Below the pieces are notes generated by a model. That model had not been told where the DNA came from, ran no database searches, and saw nothing but the letters and a program-made list of their open reading frames with translations. The translations under genes were made by a program, and so were the position numbers. Positions 47,440 through 64,000 of a stretch of 64,000 bases of DNA are shown here, in pieces. How positions within the stretch are numbered: the stretch's first letter is position 1; each line of letters starts with the position of its first letter. This DNA is from Phaffia rhodozyma (Eukaryota > Basidiomycota > Tremellomycetes > Cystofilobasidiales > Mrakiaceae): contig JACGZH010000005.1 in NCBI GenBank assembly GCA_014706385.1, positions 1,054,001-1,118,000 of the forward strand, in the 5' to 3' direction.

Positions 47440-49839
47440 CTACTTTCGGACTTGGGGAAGGGGGGCGAGCTCGAGGTCGTTGAAGTCCATAGGAACAGAA
47501 AGTATACGAAGAGTGTTGGTGTGTCCGAGTCCTCCCTTCCAACCCTGAACGGCGACGATGGTCTGTCCGGGCTTGATGATGCCGAGCTCGAGAGCGGACT
47601 TGAGACCGAATCGGATTCGGTTGTCCACATCAGTCTGCCACTGAGAAGCCTCGACTCCTCGGGGCTCAGGGTAGTAGCACGGGTAGCATCCTCGGTGGAG
47701 GTGGATCTGTCTAGAGGTCTGCTCGTTTCGGGAGACGACCAAGATAGGGGCCTCAGGTCGGTACTTGGAGACCAATCGGGCGGTGTTTCCACTGGTAGAC
47801 ATAACAAGGATGGCACCGGCTCCCTGCTCGGCAGCGGCAGCGACGGCGGCAATAGCCAAAGTCTCGGCGGTCTCGGTCGGCCGGGGGGTCAAGTTTCGGA
47901 GATCGTTGAAGAGAGGGGGGGTAGCAGATGGAAGACTCGGCAAGGAAACAGGTCTCGGCCATCATCTTGACGGCCTCGATCGGGTAGGAACCCTTAGCGG
48001 TCTCTCCAGAAAGCATGACACAGTCAGCTCCGTCCAACACGGCGTTTGCAACATCGGAAACCTCGGCTCGGGTAGGTCGGGGGTTGTAGGTCATAGACTC
48101 AAGCATCTGGGTGGCAACGATGACGGGCTTTCCAGCGACGTTGCACTTGGCGATCATCATCTTCTGAGCCATGAAGACCTGGGAAGAAGGAATCTCAATT
48201 CCAAGATCTCCTCGAGCGACCATGACACCATCGGTGACGGCGAGGATCTCGTCGAAGTTGGTGACACCCTGCTCGTTCTCGATCTTGACGATGATCTTGA
48301 TGTTGGCACCCTCGGGTCCAAGGACCTCTCGGATGGTGAGCACATCATCGGCGGTTCGGATGAAGGAAGCGAAGATCATGTCAACTCCGTTCTTGACTCC
48401 GAAGGCGAGATCTCGCTTATCCTTCTCGGATAGAGGGGGAAGGTCGACAGCGGTCTTGGGGAGGTTAACACCCTTTCGGGAGCAGAGCGATCCGTTGTTG
48501 ACGGCCTTGACTCGGAGCTTGTCACCCTCGATGGAGAGCACCTTAAGGGAGAGCACTCCGTCGTCGACGTAGATCAACTTGCCAGGAGAAGTGACCTTGG
48601 TGATGTTTTTCTGAGAGGATTTCGGCGCAATAGAATGATACAAGCGGGCAGTTGGTCAGCTTTAGTTTGGAAAGAGGAGAAGTCAAAGCCAACAAAATAC
48701 TCACGTAGTCCATGTAGATCATCTCGGCGGATCCGCTCTCGGCGTGAGCCTCGTCGGTGGTGACCCAGAACTCGTGACCGGCAGAAATCTTGACATCGGT
48801 GTCGTTGGCCATAAGACCGGTTCGGATCTCAGGTCCTTTCTGGAAGCGCGTAGAGAAAGGGAACGCTGTCAGCTTGGGTTTACTATGAAGATAGAACTAG
48901 ACATGAATGTACGTACGGTATCCAAAGCAATGGCAAGGGGTCGACCTCCCGGGTTGGCTATGAAAATAAAAATTCGAAAACGGGAGGGTTAGATAAACTG
49001 ATTGTACATACTCAATACACATCTGGCTATAGATTCGACCTACCAGCGACGGCAGCTCGGGCGTTGTCGATGACGCTCTGGTGGTACTCGTAGGATCCGT
49101 GAGAGAAGTTCATTCGAACTTTTGAAAGAAGAAAATAGTCATGAGCGCATCAGCTACAAATCTCTTTACCAGGCATTCGGAGCTTTATAGACAGGATGTC
49201 CTCAATCTCTACTTACCAACGTTCATACCGGCCTCTCGAAGCTCCTGAAGCTTCTCAACGTTGTTGGTCTTAGGACCGATGGTGGCGATGATGGAGGTCT
49301 ATGGTGAAGCAAAGTAAAAACAAGGTTGGAAAACAAGTCAGACCAGCTGTATGAACGTTCGTGCAAGAGAAGCTCAAGAAAAGAATAATGGCGAACATAC
49401 CTTTCGCATGTACTTGTCCTCATCTCGGAAAGCGTTAAAGCTAGAGGAAAGGGTATGGAAGATGTAGACGTGAGTATCTATAGATCGCGAGAACAAATCG
49501 GTCACTATGAAGAGTAAGAAGAAATACACGCCGTACCTGGTGTTGAGGGAGGAGAGCCACTCGAGGGTGGACTGAGTGTGGGACTAGAGAAGAGATGGGA
49601 AAGGAAGAGACAGTCAACGTCCCAGTCCAGAGATGACAACGTGGGAGCAGGAGCGAATTAAAAAAAAAAAACTCGTTGGGGATTCAGGCACAGATAAGGC
49701 TCGTTTCTCTTTCTGTGCCTTTCTTTCCTCCCTGCGATCAGAAGATCTCCATCAGAGGAGATGGAGATGATCTCAAAGAGAAGGAAGAGAACGAAAAGGA
49801 GAGATCACGTAGACTGATACTTACTCGCTGAGTGGTCAT
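47440..49839 (-). CDS. PYK1: pyruvate kinase, 534 aa after correcting a C7 run
   Basis: Final glycolytic enzyme (phosphoenolpyruvate plus ADP to pyruvate plus ATP), cytosolic. Exons: 49825-49839, 49537-49583, 49401-49440, 49217-49298, 49044-49118, 48917-48957, 48705-48839 and 47440-48610. Landmarks: [79 protein letters not shown] split over fixed motifs, and [12 protein letters not shown]. The C-terminal allosteric domain carries [15 protein letters not shown]. The total is one base over a multiple of three. At 47915-47921 the coding strand has seven C. The family reading [11 protein letters not shown] needs six, and with seven the frame shifts into nonsense. The other seven exons and all phases agree. 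In an essential, highly biased gene this is more likely a homopolymer sequence error than a null allele. Confidence 0.92.
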
Positions 49840-50591
49840 GATCTATGAGAAAGAAGAGAAGGAGATTGTGTGTCTATGTTTCTGGGTGAACGTTAGAAGT
49901 GAGAGGGAAGAGAGAAAGAGTTGAAGCGAAAAAATATAAAACGAATAAAACAAAATAAATGGCCGGGCGTAGAAAAAAAAAATTACAAAGAAGATTCGTT
50001 CGATTCGTCGCGAGAGCAGTCGGGAAGAAGAGTGAAAGAAACACAGGCACAGGCCAAGCCAGGCACAACGAGAAGGGGTCCCTCTTTGATAGATAATGCT
50101 GCGCGGCGCGCTTGGGCATCTGCCGGCGGCACTTTGAGATCTCTCGGCTGCGCATCCCCACCATTCTTCCTTCCTCCCCACGTACATATAGGATTTGCTC
50201 GAGGATGAACGAACGAAAGCGAAGCGACGCGAAGGATCTCACTCTTCTGAATCCTCCATCCGTTTCATCGGAGATGAGGGATGGGTTGAAACGGCATCCG
50301 TCGTATACGCAGAGCAGGATGTGTCCTCTCACTCTTCTTGCTTTGTCAACGTCATCTCTGTCAGGTCGTCAGTCGGATGGAGAGGGATATAGTCAAGAAA
50401 GGAGAGATTTAAAGATGATCGTGTTGCTCCGAGAGGGAAACCAAGTACAGACAGAATTGCACACGTGTATCGAGCCAGTCTTTCATCATTGTCATTCTTG
50501 TCATCACTAATACTTTTGTAATCTTTATAGATCTATACAGTACACACTCGTCTTACAAATCGATTCTGTCTCTCCTCCACTTCCCTCCTAT
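49840..50591. promoter_or_regulatory. PYK1 promoter, 752 bp
   Basis: Upstream of pyruvate kinase and downstream of the Yta7-like gene. The leader is strongly pyrimidine-rich on the minus strand, as is usual for highly expressed fungal genes. A GCGCGGCGCGC palindrome-like patch lies at about 50100-50110. Confidence 0.45.
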
Positions 50592-56728
<6,137 letters not shown>

Positions 56729-56853
56729 CCGTTTGTCTCCTCATTCACATACACACTTCCATGTTTGCTCGCTTGTCAGGATCCAAAGCGTGATTTGTTC
56801 ATTTTTATGGCTTCTACAAGGCAGTATGTTTCAGTGGAAAATTATTCGTCAAA

Positions 56854-59308
56854 TCATACCAGACCGGCACCATTGGGTCCTAGATCTCGACGTTGCCAGA
56901 TCTGTCTCAAACCAAAGAACAAAAGCGTGAGTGACCGAGGTTTGATTGAAGGAAGGAGATTAGGAAGGAAGACAAATATGAGATTTGACTGACCTGGAGA
57001 ACGGTTTCTCCTAGGAAGACCATCTCCCTCTGGACCTCGTCCACCCTGAGATCTACGTGATGCAACCCCGAAACAAGACATATATCAGATCCCTTGAGCT
57101 GTACCGGTCATCATGAAGAAGAAGAAGAGCGGGGTCGATACCTTCAATACTGAACCACTTTTCACCATCACCTCCACCGCCACCTGCTCTAAGGTGAACT
57201 TTCCACCTAGGGTTGTCCAATCCATCCGCCAGTTGTTGTTTCTTCTTCGGGTTCGTCGCCGTAGCGGAACCGACTTTGGTAGTGGTACTTGCGGAGGATG
57301 ACTCGTACGGAATGTTGATTAACAAGTCGTAAACCGTCGAATGAGGAGCTGCTGGAAGTGGCTCGACGTCTTCTTGGGCATCGATAGTATGACGAGGTGA
57401 TAGTGACAAAGGGTTTAGAGAGATTTGCTCCCGAGACGAAGAAGAAAAAATGAGAACAGAAGAAGACGTACAGTCATGCATGTCAACCCCTCTCAGCGGG
57501 AAGTTGACGATCGTCGGGTTCTTGTCCTCTACAAAGTTGTTCTTGGTGAACCGCTTTGTGTGAAGGATCAAGTAAGGCGGGAGCCTAGTCAATTTGTGTC
57601 TCTTGAGTTGATCACCAAATTCCTATGTGAAGCAAACAAAGCGGGTGAACCAAAGAACCGAAGAAGACAAGAGGCAGAGGTTTCTCGACGCGCCTTCCAT
57701 TCAAACAACCAACAATGAGAAAACTACATACCTGAGTGGTGTTTCCATCATATTTGGCAAGAATGCTTGCCAAAGAGACTTGCGGGATAATGTTTTTCTC
57801 TACAGAATCTTGGAACAATGGTGGTCGAGGGAGGTCTAAAGCGAGGAAGAGGAACGGAGGGGTAGCCGTGGTTGTTTCTAGGACGTGACAAAGAGAAGGA
57901 GTTATCCGAGGCGCATGCCGGACAGATTGGTTCCAATCAGCAACACCATCTTTAGAAAGAAAAATGAAAACAAAGTGTGAGGAAGTGGACCGACCTCTGC
58001 CAATATCGAACTGGGGCCGTTTGCTTCCACCAGAATCTGCCTTGACCATATACTGCTGTGTCTCGATCTTGAGGTCTCCCTGAAACGTTTTGTATATTAT
58101 ACCTTTTTTCGTGATTTCATTTTTTGACACATCAGTTTGAGACAACATGCCAGACGAGGCAAAGGAACAGATCAAGGACTAAAAACCTACTAGAGTTCTT
58201 TTTTCGAGAACCACCGAGGTCTTTGTGAAGCCGATTAAGGAGCCAGCCGAGGAATTCAATCGGGTCGCCTTGCTTTGTGACTTTGAACTTTCCTTCGCTA
58301 GCAACTGAGACCTCCTGGAGTAACTCGTGCGGACTGACTTGTGCTTTGAACAGATCCGGGTTCCAAACCTTTCTGGCGAGTTCTGCAAACTTTTTGACAA
58401 GCTCTGTCGGCTTTGACTCTGGCTGGAGCAGTTTGTTGTCTGGCGCAAGGAAGAAGTCTCTAAGCGGGGGCACATGGAGGAGTGAGTGGATGATGACGTT
58501 TTCGTAATCATTCGCTTTGATGTTGTTCAGACCGATATAGCCGGGCAGGTATGGCCTGGCCGATAGATCGTACGACGGCGAGCTTGGCAGGTAGGACAGT
58601 CTAGAGATCTGAGGGTGGGTGTACCGGGGGGCGAGGACTTTGATGATATCCTCTAACGACGGATCAGAAACTTTATAGCCATCCGGAAGGATGAAGAACT
58701 AGAAGTGAAGCAGAATACAGAGGTCAGAGTAAAGTTCTCTATAAGGTTAACACCAGAGCCGACAAGAACCTTCTCACCTCCTCGGTGTCTAGCTTGAGAA
58801 AGACGTGTTTGCCCTCGTTCACGCTATGCTTGTAGGCCCAACTGTTCTTCCCTCGGCCTTGGAAATATTTCCCGTCGACGAGGCAACAGTACACATTGTT
58901 GTTTGAGAGTGAGACTGAGCATAGTTTCTCGAAATCAAAGTCGAGCATCTCTCTGTTTATCTGTGAGACGGGTAAGATCAATCACGTCCGAGTTCAGCAT
59001 GACGTGAAAGGAGCATGCTTGCAAGAATGAGCACGGACCGTGTCTAAGTATAAATCTGTTCTAGCTTTCTGATCGGACGCATCTTCTCTATATACTTCTT
59101 CTGCTTCGTCCTCGCTACTAATATCACCATTGATATTGTCGTCAAGGCTCTTCTCCTCGACGACTTTGCCTATTTCTTGATCGGCCTTGTGGGTCTCGGT
59201 CGTTACCGGAATGACGACGGTAGTGGCCGATGGAACTTCCGACGGTTGTGGTTTGTCCAGATTAGTCTCTGGCTCCTCCAGTCGAGCTCGTTTGGCTACG
59301 GGTGACAT
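56854..59308 (-). CDS. SAD1: Sad1/USP39-type spliceosomal protein, 610 aa
   Basis: Sad1/USP39 is a catalytically dead ubiquitin-protease-like factor needed for tri-snRNP assembly and splicing. Exons: 59039-59308, 58778-58960, 58191-58698, 57995-58102, 57732-57877, 57105-57622, 56994-57045 and 56854-56901 (611 codons). An acidic tail of about 90 residues precedes the ZnF-UBP (LDFDFEKLCSVSLSN, KYFQGRGKNS). The USP fold starts GYIGLNNIKANDYENVIIHS, with Asp where active proteases have Cys, as in the family. RLPPYLILHTKRFTKNNF, STVYDLLINI and REMVFLGETVLQIWQRRD follow. Unusually, two conserved zinc-ligand positions are replaced: the family CLVCGKYF is CLVDGKYF (Asp119), and SHAY is SWAY (Trp131). 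A 57-nt stretch at about 57415-57471 is read through in frame because no phase-correct acceptor exists. It lies 125 bp upstream of the Yta7-like gene on the same strand. Confidence 0.88.
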
Positions 59309-60139
59309 GACTTGCAAAGTAGGTGGATCCTTAGTCGTCAAAGCGATGGACGACAATCGATTAGATGTCTTGTTGCTTTCTAAATGTGAGCGAGTGAGCA
59401 AGAATGATGGCTTTGGTTGAGTGTAACCCTAACACACAAAGTGTAACCTCATGCATAACCAGATACGGTTCCGATGTTACTCCGTGCATCCCGGCAGAAA
59501 GACAACCCAGCATTTTCTCCTAGACCCCTCCGAGTTTGAGCTTCGGACGAATTCCCATCATCACCATGATCGATGATGAAGATGAAAAAGAATATATGTG
59601 TATGTGTGTGCATGTATATATATACACAGATATACAATCGTTGAAATCTCAACGAGATCAAACACTGAAGTGAACGATGTCTACAAGTAAGAGAAGAAGA
59701 CTACAGGCTGATACTGACAGTCTTGGAAAGCTCATATGCATCGAACGTTCTGCTATACACATCAACGACATGATGAGACTCTGGACGCTCAACAGGTCGT
59801 CATAAACACCATGAAGCTGTAGAATGGCTAATGGAACACACTCTATGCATCAGGCGGTCATCTATCTATCGGCCGATGAGCTGATATGCGATTTCAGAGG
59901 TCAGTCAGTCAATTGAGTCAGAAGTCTTCGGTCGGCATGTCCGACAAAAAGTATGTCAGGAACCAAGATATCAGGCACGAGGCAGCGAAATCGGGCCAAT
60001 AATCTTGCAGTTATATATTTCTTCTTACACTTATCCTCCAAGTTCTTCCATACCATTAACATCTTGTCCTTCGTTTGAGGTTCTCTTCTTTCATCAGCAC
60101 ACACTCGCTCATACACATACACATTCATACAAATATATC
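59309..60139. promoter_or_regulatory. divergent promoter, SAD1/LEU1, with a telobox
   Basis: An 831-bp interval. TAACCCTAAC lies at 59424-59433, about 115 bp upstream of the SAD1 start. A GT/AT-rich patch occurs at 59585-59635 and a CACA-rich leader precedes LEU1. No clear CCGGNNCCGG (Leu3-type) site was seen. Confidence 0.45.
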
Positions 60140-63107
60140 ATGCCTATCGCCACTTCGTCTGGTCCCAGGACTCTATATGACAAGGTTCGTTGTTCTTTCT
60201 CTGGGTGCTTATCTTCTGTTCCCTACCCTTTTCCCCATCCTTGTGGCAAGGCTCCACAACTATGCTTTTTTCCCCAAGTTTCTTTTCTTTTAACTCTGAC
60301 TTTCTTCTTACGTTCAATCGCTAATTCTTGTACTCACGCGTTCTCATTCCTTACCTTTGGTATTAGGTCTGGGACGACCATGTCGTTTTCGAGGGAAACG
60401 GAGAGACTCTTATCTACATTGACGTTCGTCCATAAGACTTTTCTTTGAGATTTTTTCTTCCCCAACTTAACTTCTTTTTCTCTTCCATCCTCCTCTTCGC
60501 ACTTTTCTAGAGACATCTTGTTCACGAGGTGACCAGTCCGCAGGCTTTCGAAGGACTGTACGTTCTTTTGCCTTCTTTCGTGTTCTTCTCGTCTATTCTA
60601 ATTTCCAAAGAAAACTAAATCAAATATCGTTGTTCATTTGTCTTTTCGCACAAATCAGCCGAAATGCAAAGCGACCGGTTCGACGACCAGATTGCACCCT
60701 CGTCACTTTGGACCACAACATTCCGTAAGCCTCGGCAGTCTGTCTATTTCTGATACACAGCAGTGCAATGCTCAACCAAAGATGCTATCCTCATAATCAT
60801 TCACTCTTTAGTACATCGATTCGAGACCCCAAGAAGTCCATGTCGGCTCAAATTGTCGAAGAAGATTCTAGGGCTCAGTGTGAGGCCCTATCTGATAACG
60901 TCAAGGAGTTTGGATTGACCTACTTTGGTTTTGGAGATCGTAGGCAGGGTTAGTGTTTTCAGTCTACACGTTATGCTTGCCTTTTAAAGAGTTTTCTATG
61001 GCTTAGGTACTTAATATTTTTCTTATTTAAAACTTTACTTCTGATTGGACAGGTATTGTCCACGTCATTGGACCGGAACAGGGATTCACCCTTCCTGGTA
61101 CTACCGTCGTTTGCGGAGGTAAGTCTGCTCATTTAATTTTTTGGGTGTTCTCCCCAGTGCTCAGCTTATGCTTTTACTTTTGCCTTTGCCCTTCCCCTTC
61201 TCCTTTCCCAATCTAAAGACTCCCACACCTCTACTCACGGAGCGTTTGGAGCTCTCGCTTTCGGAATCGGAACTTCGGAGGTCGAGCACGTCCTCGCTAC
61301 CCAGACCCTCATTCAAAAGAAATCTCAAAACATGCTTGTCTCTGTCGAGGGTGAGCTTCCTGCCGGCGTGACCTCCAAGGATGTTGTCCTTCACATCATC
61401 GGTGTCATTGGTACTGCTGGAGGAACTGGAACAGTCATCGAATTCTCCGGTTCAGCTATCCGAGCTCTCTCCATGGAGGCCAGGATGAGTGTTTGCAACA
61501 TGTCGATCGAGGCCGGTGCCCGAGCTGGTATGATTGCTCCGGATGAGATTACTTTCGAGTACCTTACTGGACGACCCTTGGCCCCCAAGGCAGGAGCCGA
61601 GTGGAACCAGGCCGTTGAGTACTGGAAAGGTCTCAAGGCGGACGAGGGCGCAAAGTACGACATCGAGGTTCACCTTAAAGCAGAGGACATCATTCCAACT
61701 GTTACTTGGGGAACTTCTCCTCAGGATGTTGTCCCCATCAACGGAACCGTCCCTGACCCTTCCAAAGAGTCGGATCCTATCAAGCGAGCTGGTATGGAGC
61801 GATCCCTCCAATACATGGGCCTTACTGCGAACGAGCCGATCAACGCCGTAAAGATCGACAAAGCCTTCCTCGGATCGTGCACAAACTCTCGAATTGAGGA
61901 TCTTCGATCGGCTGCCTCGGTTATTCTCTCTCTTCCTGTTGGTTCAAAGATCCCATCCAACGTTTACGCCATGGTCGTTCCCGGATCTGGTTTGATCAAG
62001 CAGCAAGCAGAGGAAGAGGGTCTCGACATCGTTTTCAAAGCAGCTGGTTGGGATTGGCGAGAGGCTGGTTGTTCGATGTGCCTTGGAATGAACCCCGATC
62101 AGCTCAAGCCCCAGGAGCGATGCGCATCCACCTCGAACCGAAACTTCGAAGGCAGACAGGGTGCTGGTGGTCGAACCCATCTGATGAGTCCTGCCATGGT
62201 GGCCGCCGCTGCCATGACAGGTGTCTTGTCGGACGTCCGACAGGTCACTGGTTCTGCCATCCCTCGAACCGAGGGTGTCAAGATCACCCAGGGAATTGAC
62301 TACTTGACCGATGCCGTGACCGCCCCACCAAAGCCCCAGCCTCTCTCTGAGGCCGCCGCGGAGGACGTGACGTCGATCAAGTCGATCCCCACCCCGGCCC
62401 AGACGGCTGCGCCATCTGGAATGCCCCCGTTCACCCAGCTGAAGGGAATCGCCGCTCCGTTCTCAATTCCGAACGTTGATACCGATCTGTTAATTCCTAA
62501 GCAGTTCCTCAAGACCCTGAAGCGAACCGGGTTGGGTTCTGCTTTGTTCTGGTCCAGAAGGTACCTCCCGGACGGCTCCGAGAACCCCGAGTTTGTCCTT
62601 AACCAGGATCCCTTCCGAAACTCCTCCATCTTGGTCTCGACTGGACCCAACTTCGGGTGTGGAAGTTCCAGAGAGCACGCGCCTTGGGCGTTGAACGATT
62701 TTGGAATCAGGTGCATTATCGCCCCTTCTGCCGGTGACATCTTCTTCAACAACTGTTTCAAGAACGGTATGCTCGTCATTGTTCTTCCAGAGGAGACCTG
62801 CGAGCTGCTCTACCAGGACGCCGCTTCTAAGCAGGAGCTCGAGGTCGATCTCCAGGCTCAGCTCATTCGAAGGCCCAACGGAGAGACTGTGCCGTTCGAT
62901 GTTGATCCCTTCCGTCGGTCATGCTTGCTCGACGGTTTGGACGATATTGGATTGACTTTGAAGAAGGCTTCTGCTATTGAGTCGTTCGAGGTCTCCCGAT
63001 CGACCAACTACCCTTGGTTGGACGGACTCGGTTACGTCAAGATCGGCCAAAAGATCCCGGTCGCTTCGTCTCCCAAGAAGGCTTTGCCCAAGAAGACTGA
63101 TTGGTAA
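60140..63107 (+). CDS. LEU1: 3-isopropylmalate dehydratase, 768 aa
   Basis: A 4Fe-4S isomerase of leucine biosynthesis that converts 2-isopropylmalate to 3-isopropylmalate; aconitase family, cytosolic in fungi. Exons: 60140-60184, 60367-60423, 60511-60557, 60659-60724, 60812-60948, 61053-61118 and 61219-63107 (769 codons). The large domain shows [58 protein letters not shown] and [12 protein letters not shown], which together supply the three cluster cysteines. A Pro/Ala-rich linker (about 490-520) joins the swivel domain: [32 protein letters not shown] and [14 protein letters not shown]. Bacterial LeuC and LeuD are thus fused, as in all fungal Leu1. No mitochondrial presequence is seen. Introns cluster in the first 1.1 kb, while the last 1.9 kb is one exon. 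Confidence 0.96.
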
Positions 63108-63512
63108 GGTCGAGCAAAAAGAGTAGATAAAAAAAGAAGAAGAACAAAATGGAAGAGTCTCGCCATTGTGCTTGCGCTCATCCTTCTTGTTAAAAAAAAA
63201 AAAAAAAAGGCTCCACCTTCCGGTCAATCTTTATTTGCATTCTATAGTCCATCCCCCCTAGTTGTATCACCATCTTTTTACGATTCGCATGTTTATGATT
63301 CCAACAAACACTCTTTGAGGTATACGTATCTTCAATCTTCATGCTAAGAGCACACGACCTGCGAGGAAAAAAATTAAGGTAATAGCAAATCCAAGTTATG
63401 TCTAGAAGGAAAAACAATGAGCAGCGGACACGAAGAATAGCGCCGACACGTTGACACTCCCTCCGTCCGCTCTCCATCTATCACTACCATCTACCATCTA
63501 TCGTCGTACACT
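63108..63512. other. intergenic, 405 bp
   Basis: 3' flank of LEU1, with an A15-17 run near 63192-63208, and the promoter of the edge gene. No coding evidence. Confidence 0.5.
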
Positions 63513-64000
63513 ATGCCCTCCCTTCTTCCAATCGTTCAGACATGTGACAACACCGATCTTCCTATCTCGTTCGATCCAGCTACCAATCGACCTCCTGTTC
63601 AAACCCCGTTCTACCTCACATCTACTTCCACTAAACCTATTGGACATCTCCTGACATCTGTGGTTGACAAACTGATTGAGTACCTGCCTAACAACACCAA
63701 CCAAACAAGTCTGGTATGGGAAAGATCGAAAGATGGAGAGGACTTGGGAAAGGTGTACTTCGGAAGTGAATGCGTAGGGTTCGAAAGGAGAAGCAGGGCA
63801 TTGAAAGAATTGGTCGAAAGGTGGAAGGCGGACGGGCAGTTTAAAAATCCGCTAGATGGTTGGCGAAATGTCTGTCTACGATCTATTGTTTTGTCTCTTT
63901 CTTTTTTTTCTTTCATCCGTGCGTTCTGACATCTCGTCCTGGTATTGGAACATGTTTGTGTACGTCTCTGTTCTGTTTTGCTTGATGTTTCGAAGGAACT
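63513..64000 (+). CDS. DUF4743/Nudix hydrolase, N-terminal part, cut by the window edge
   Basis: The N-terminal DUF4743 module found before a Nudix domain in fungal YJR142W-like proteins. These are Nudix diphosphohydrolases; yeast YJR142W acts on oxidised thiamine diphosphate derivatives. Exon 1 is 63513-63869 (119 codons): VQTPFYLTS, KPIGHLLTSVVDKLIEY, VYFGSECVGFERRSRALKEL, then VERWKADGQFKNPLDGWRN. A donor GTCTGT (63870) and an acceptor CGAAG (63991-63995) leave GAACT at 63996-64000. This reads E-L and continues the family motif GWRNEL. The Nudix box itself lies outside the window. Confidence 0.8.

Overview
The window is an ordinary euchromatic stretch of a fungal nuclear genome. Its genes are densely packed on both strands and broken by many short GT-AG introns, mostly 60-120 nt, with exons down to 4 nt. 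Gene content (two-subunit NAD isocitrate dehydrogenase, fungal Leu1, Sgf29, Rad16, a CFEM protein), intron density and heavy use of CGA arginine codons suggest a basidiomycete yeast. A Phaffia/Xanthophyllomyces-like tremellomycete is my best guess, but that placement is inference. I see no virus, transposon, CRISPR array, tRNA, rRNA or biosynthetic cluster.

Layout. 1-0.54 kb: 3' end of a PP2A-family phosphatase (+). 0.68-3.4 kb: a short-chain dehydrogenase and a small UPF0303/HbpS-like protein (both -). 3.9-5.6 kb: a Ser-rich protein of unknown function (-), divergent from RAD16 (+, 6.0-12.3 kb, about 33 exons). Then CDC14 (+, 12.8-16.1) and SGF29 (+, 16.9-18.6). 19.1-23.2 kb: IDH1 (-) and IDH2 (+) head to head on one 512-bp promoter. 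23.8-25.0 kb: a DUF4336-type hydrolase-like protein (-), divergent across a (CA)46 tract from a Swt1-like PIN-domain protein (+, to 27.1). 27.6-32.5 kb: an ER J-domain membrane protein and a 914-residue SP/TP-rich protein (both -). The latter is divergent from SUB2 (+, 33.3-35.3). 36.6-38.5 kb: a CFEM membrane protein (-). 39.4-44.4 kb: ribosomal genes RPL19 (-), RPS28 (+) and RPL5 (-). 45.2-46.2 kb: a second dehydrogenase (-). 47.4-49.8 kb: pyruvate kinase (-). 50.6-56.7 kb: a Yta7/ATAD2 chromatin AAA ATPase (-). 56.9-59.3 kb: the splicing factor Sad1/USP39 (-), divergent from LEU1 (+, 60.1-63.1). A DUF4743/Nudix gene (+) enters at the right edge.

Functionally the window mixes housekeeping metabolism (TCA cycle, glycolysis, leucine synthesis), translation, mRNA export and splicing, chromatin and DNA repair, and mitotic exit. 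These genes do not form one pathway. The only clear joint unit is the IDH1/IDH2 pair, which encodes both subunits of one enzyme.

Most gene models below were built by hand from GT/AG junctions. They keep frame throughout and usually restore conserved family motifs. Two otherwise clean models, pyruvate kinase and the J-protein, each need one extra base ignored, so they contain a real or technical +1 frameshift. The most unusual points are the loss of two conserved zinc-ligand positions in Sad1, introns placed exactly at start codons, a 4-nt exon in RAD16, the IDH1/IDH2 promoter with a duplicated two-box element, and two promoter clusters of MluI-type (ACGCGT) sites.
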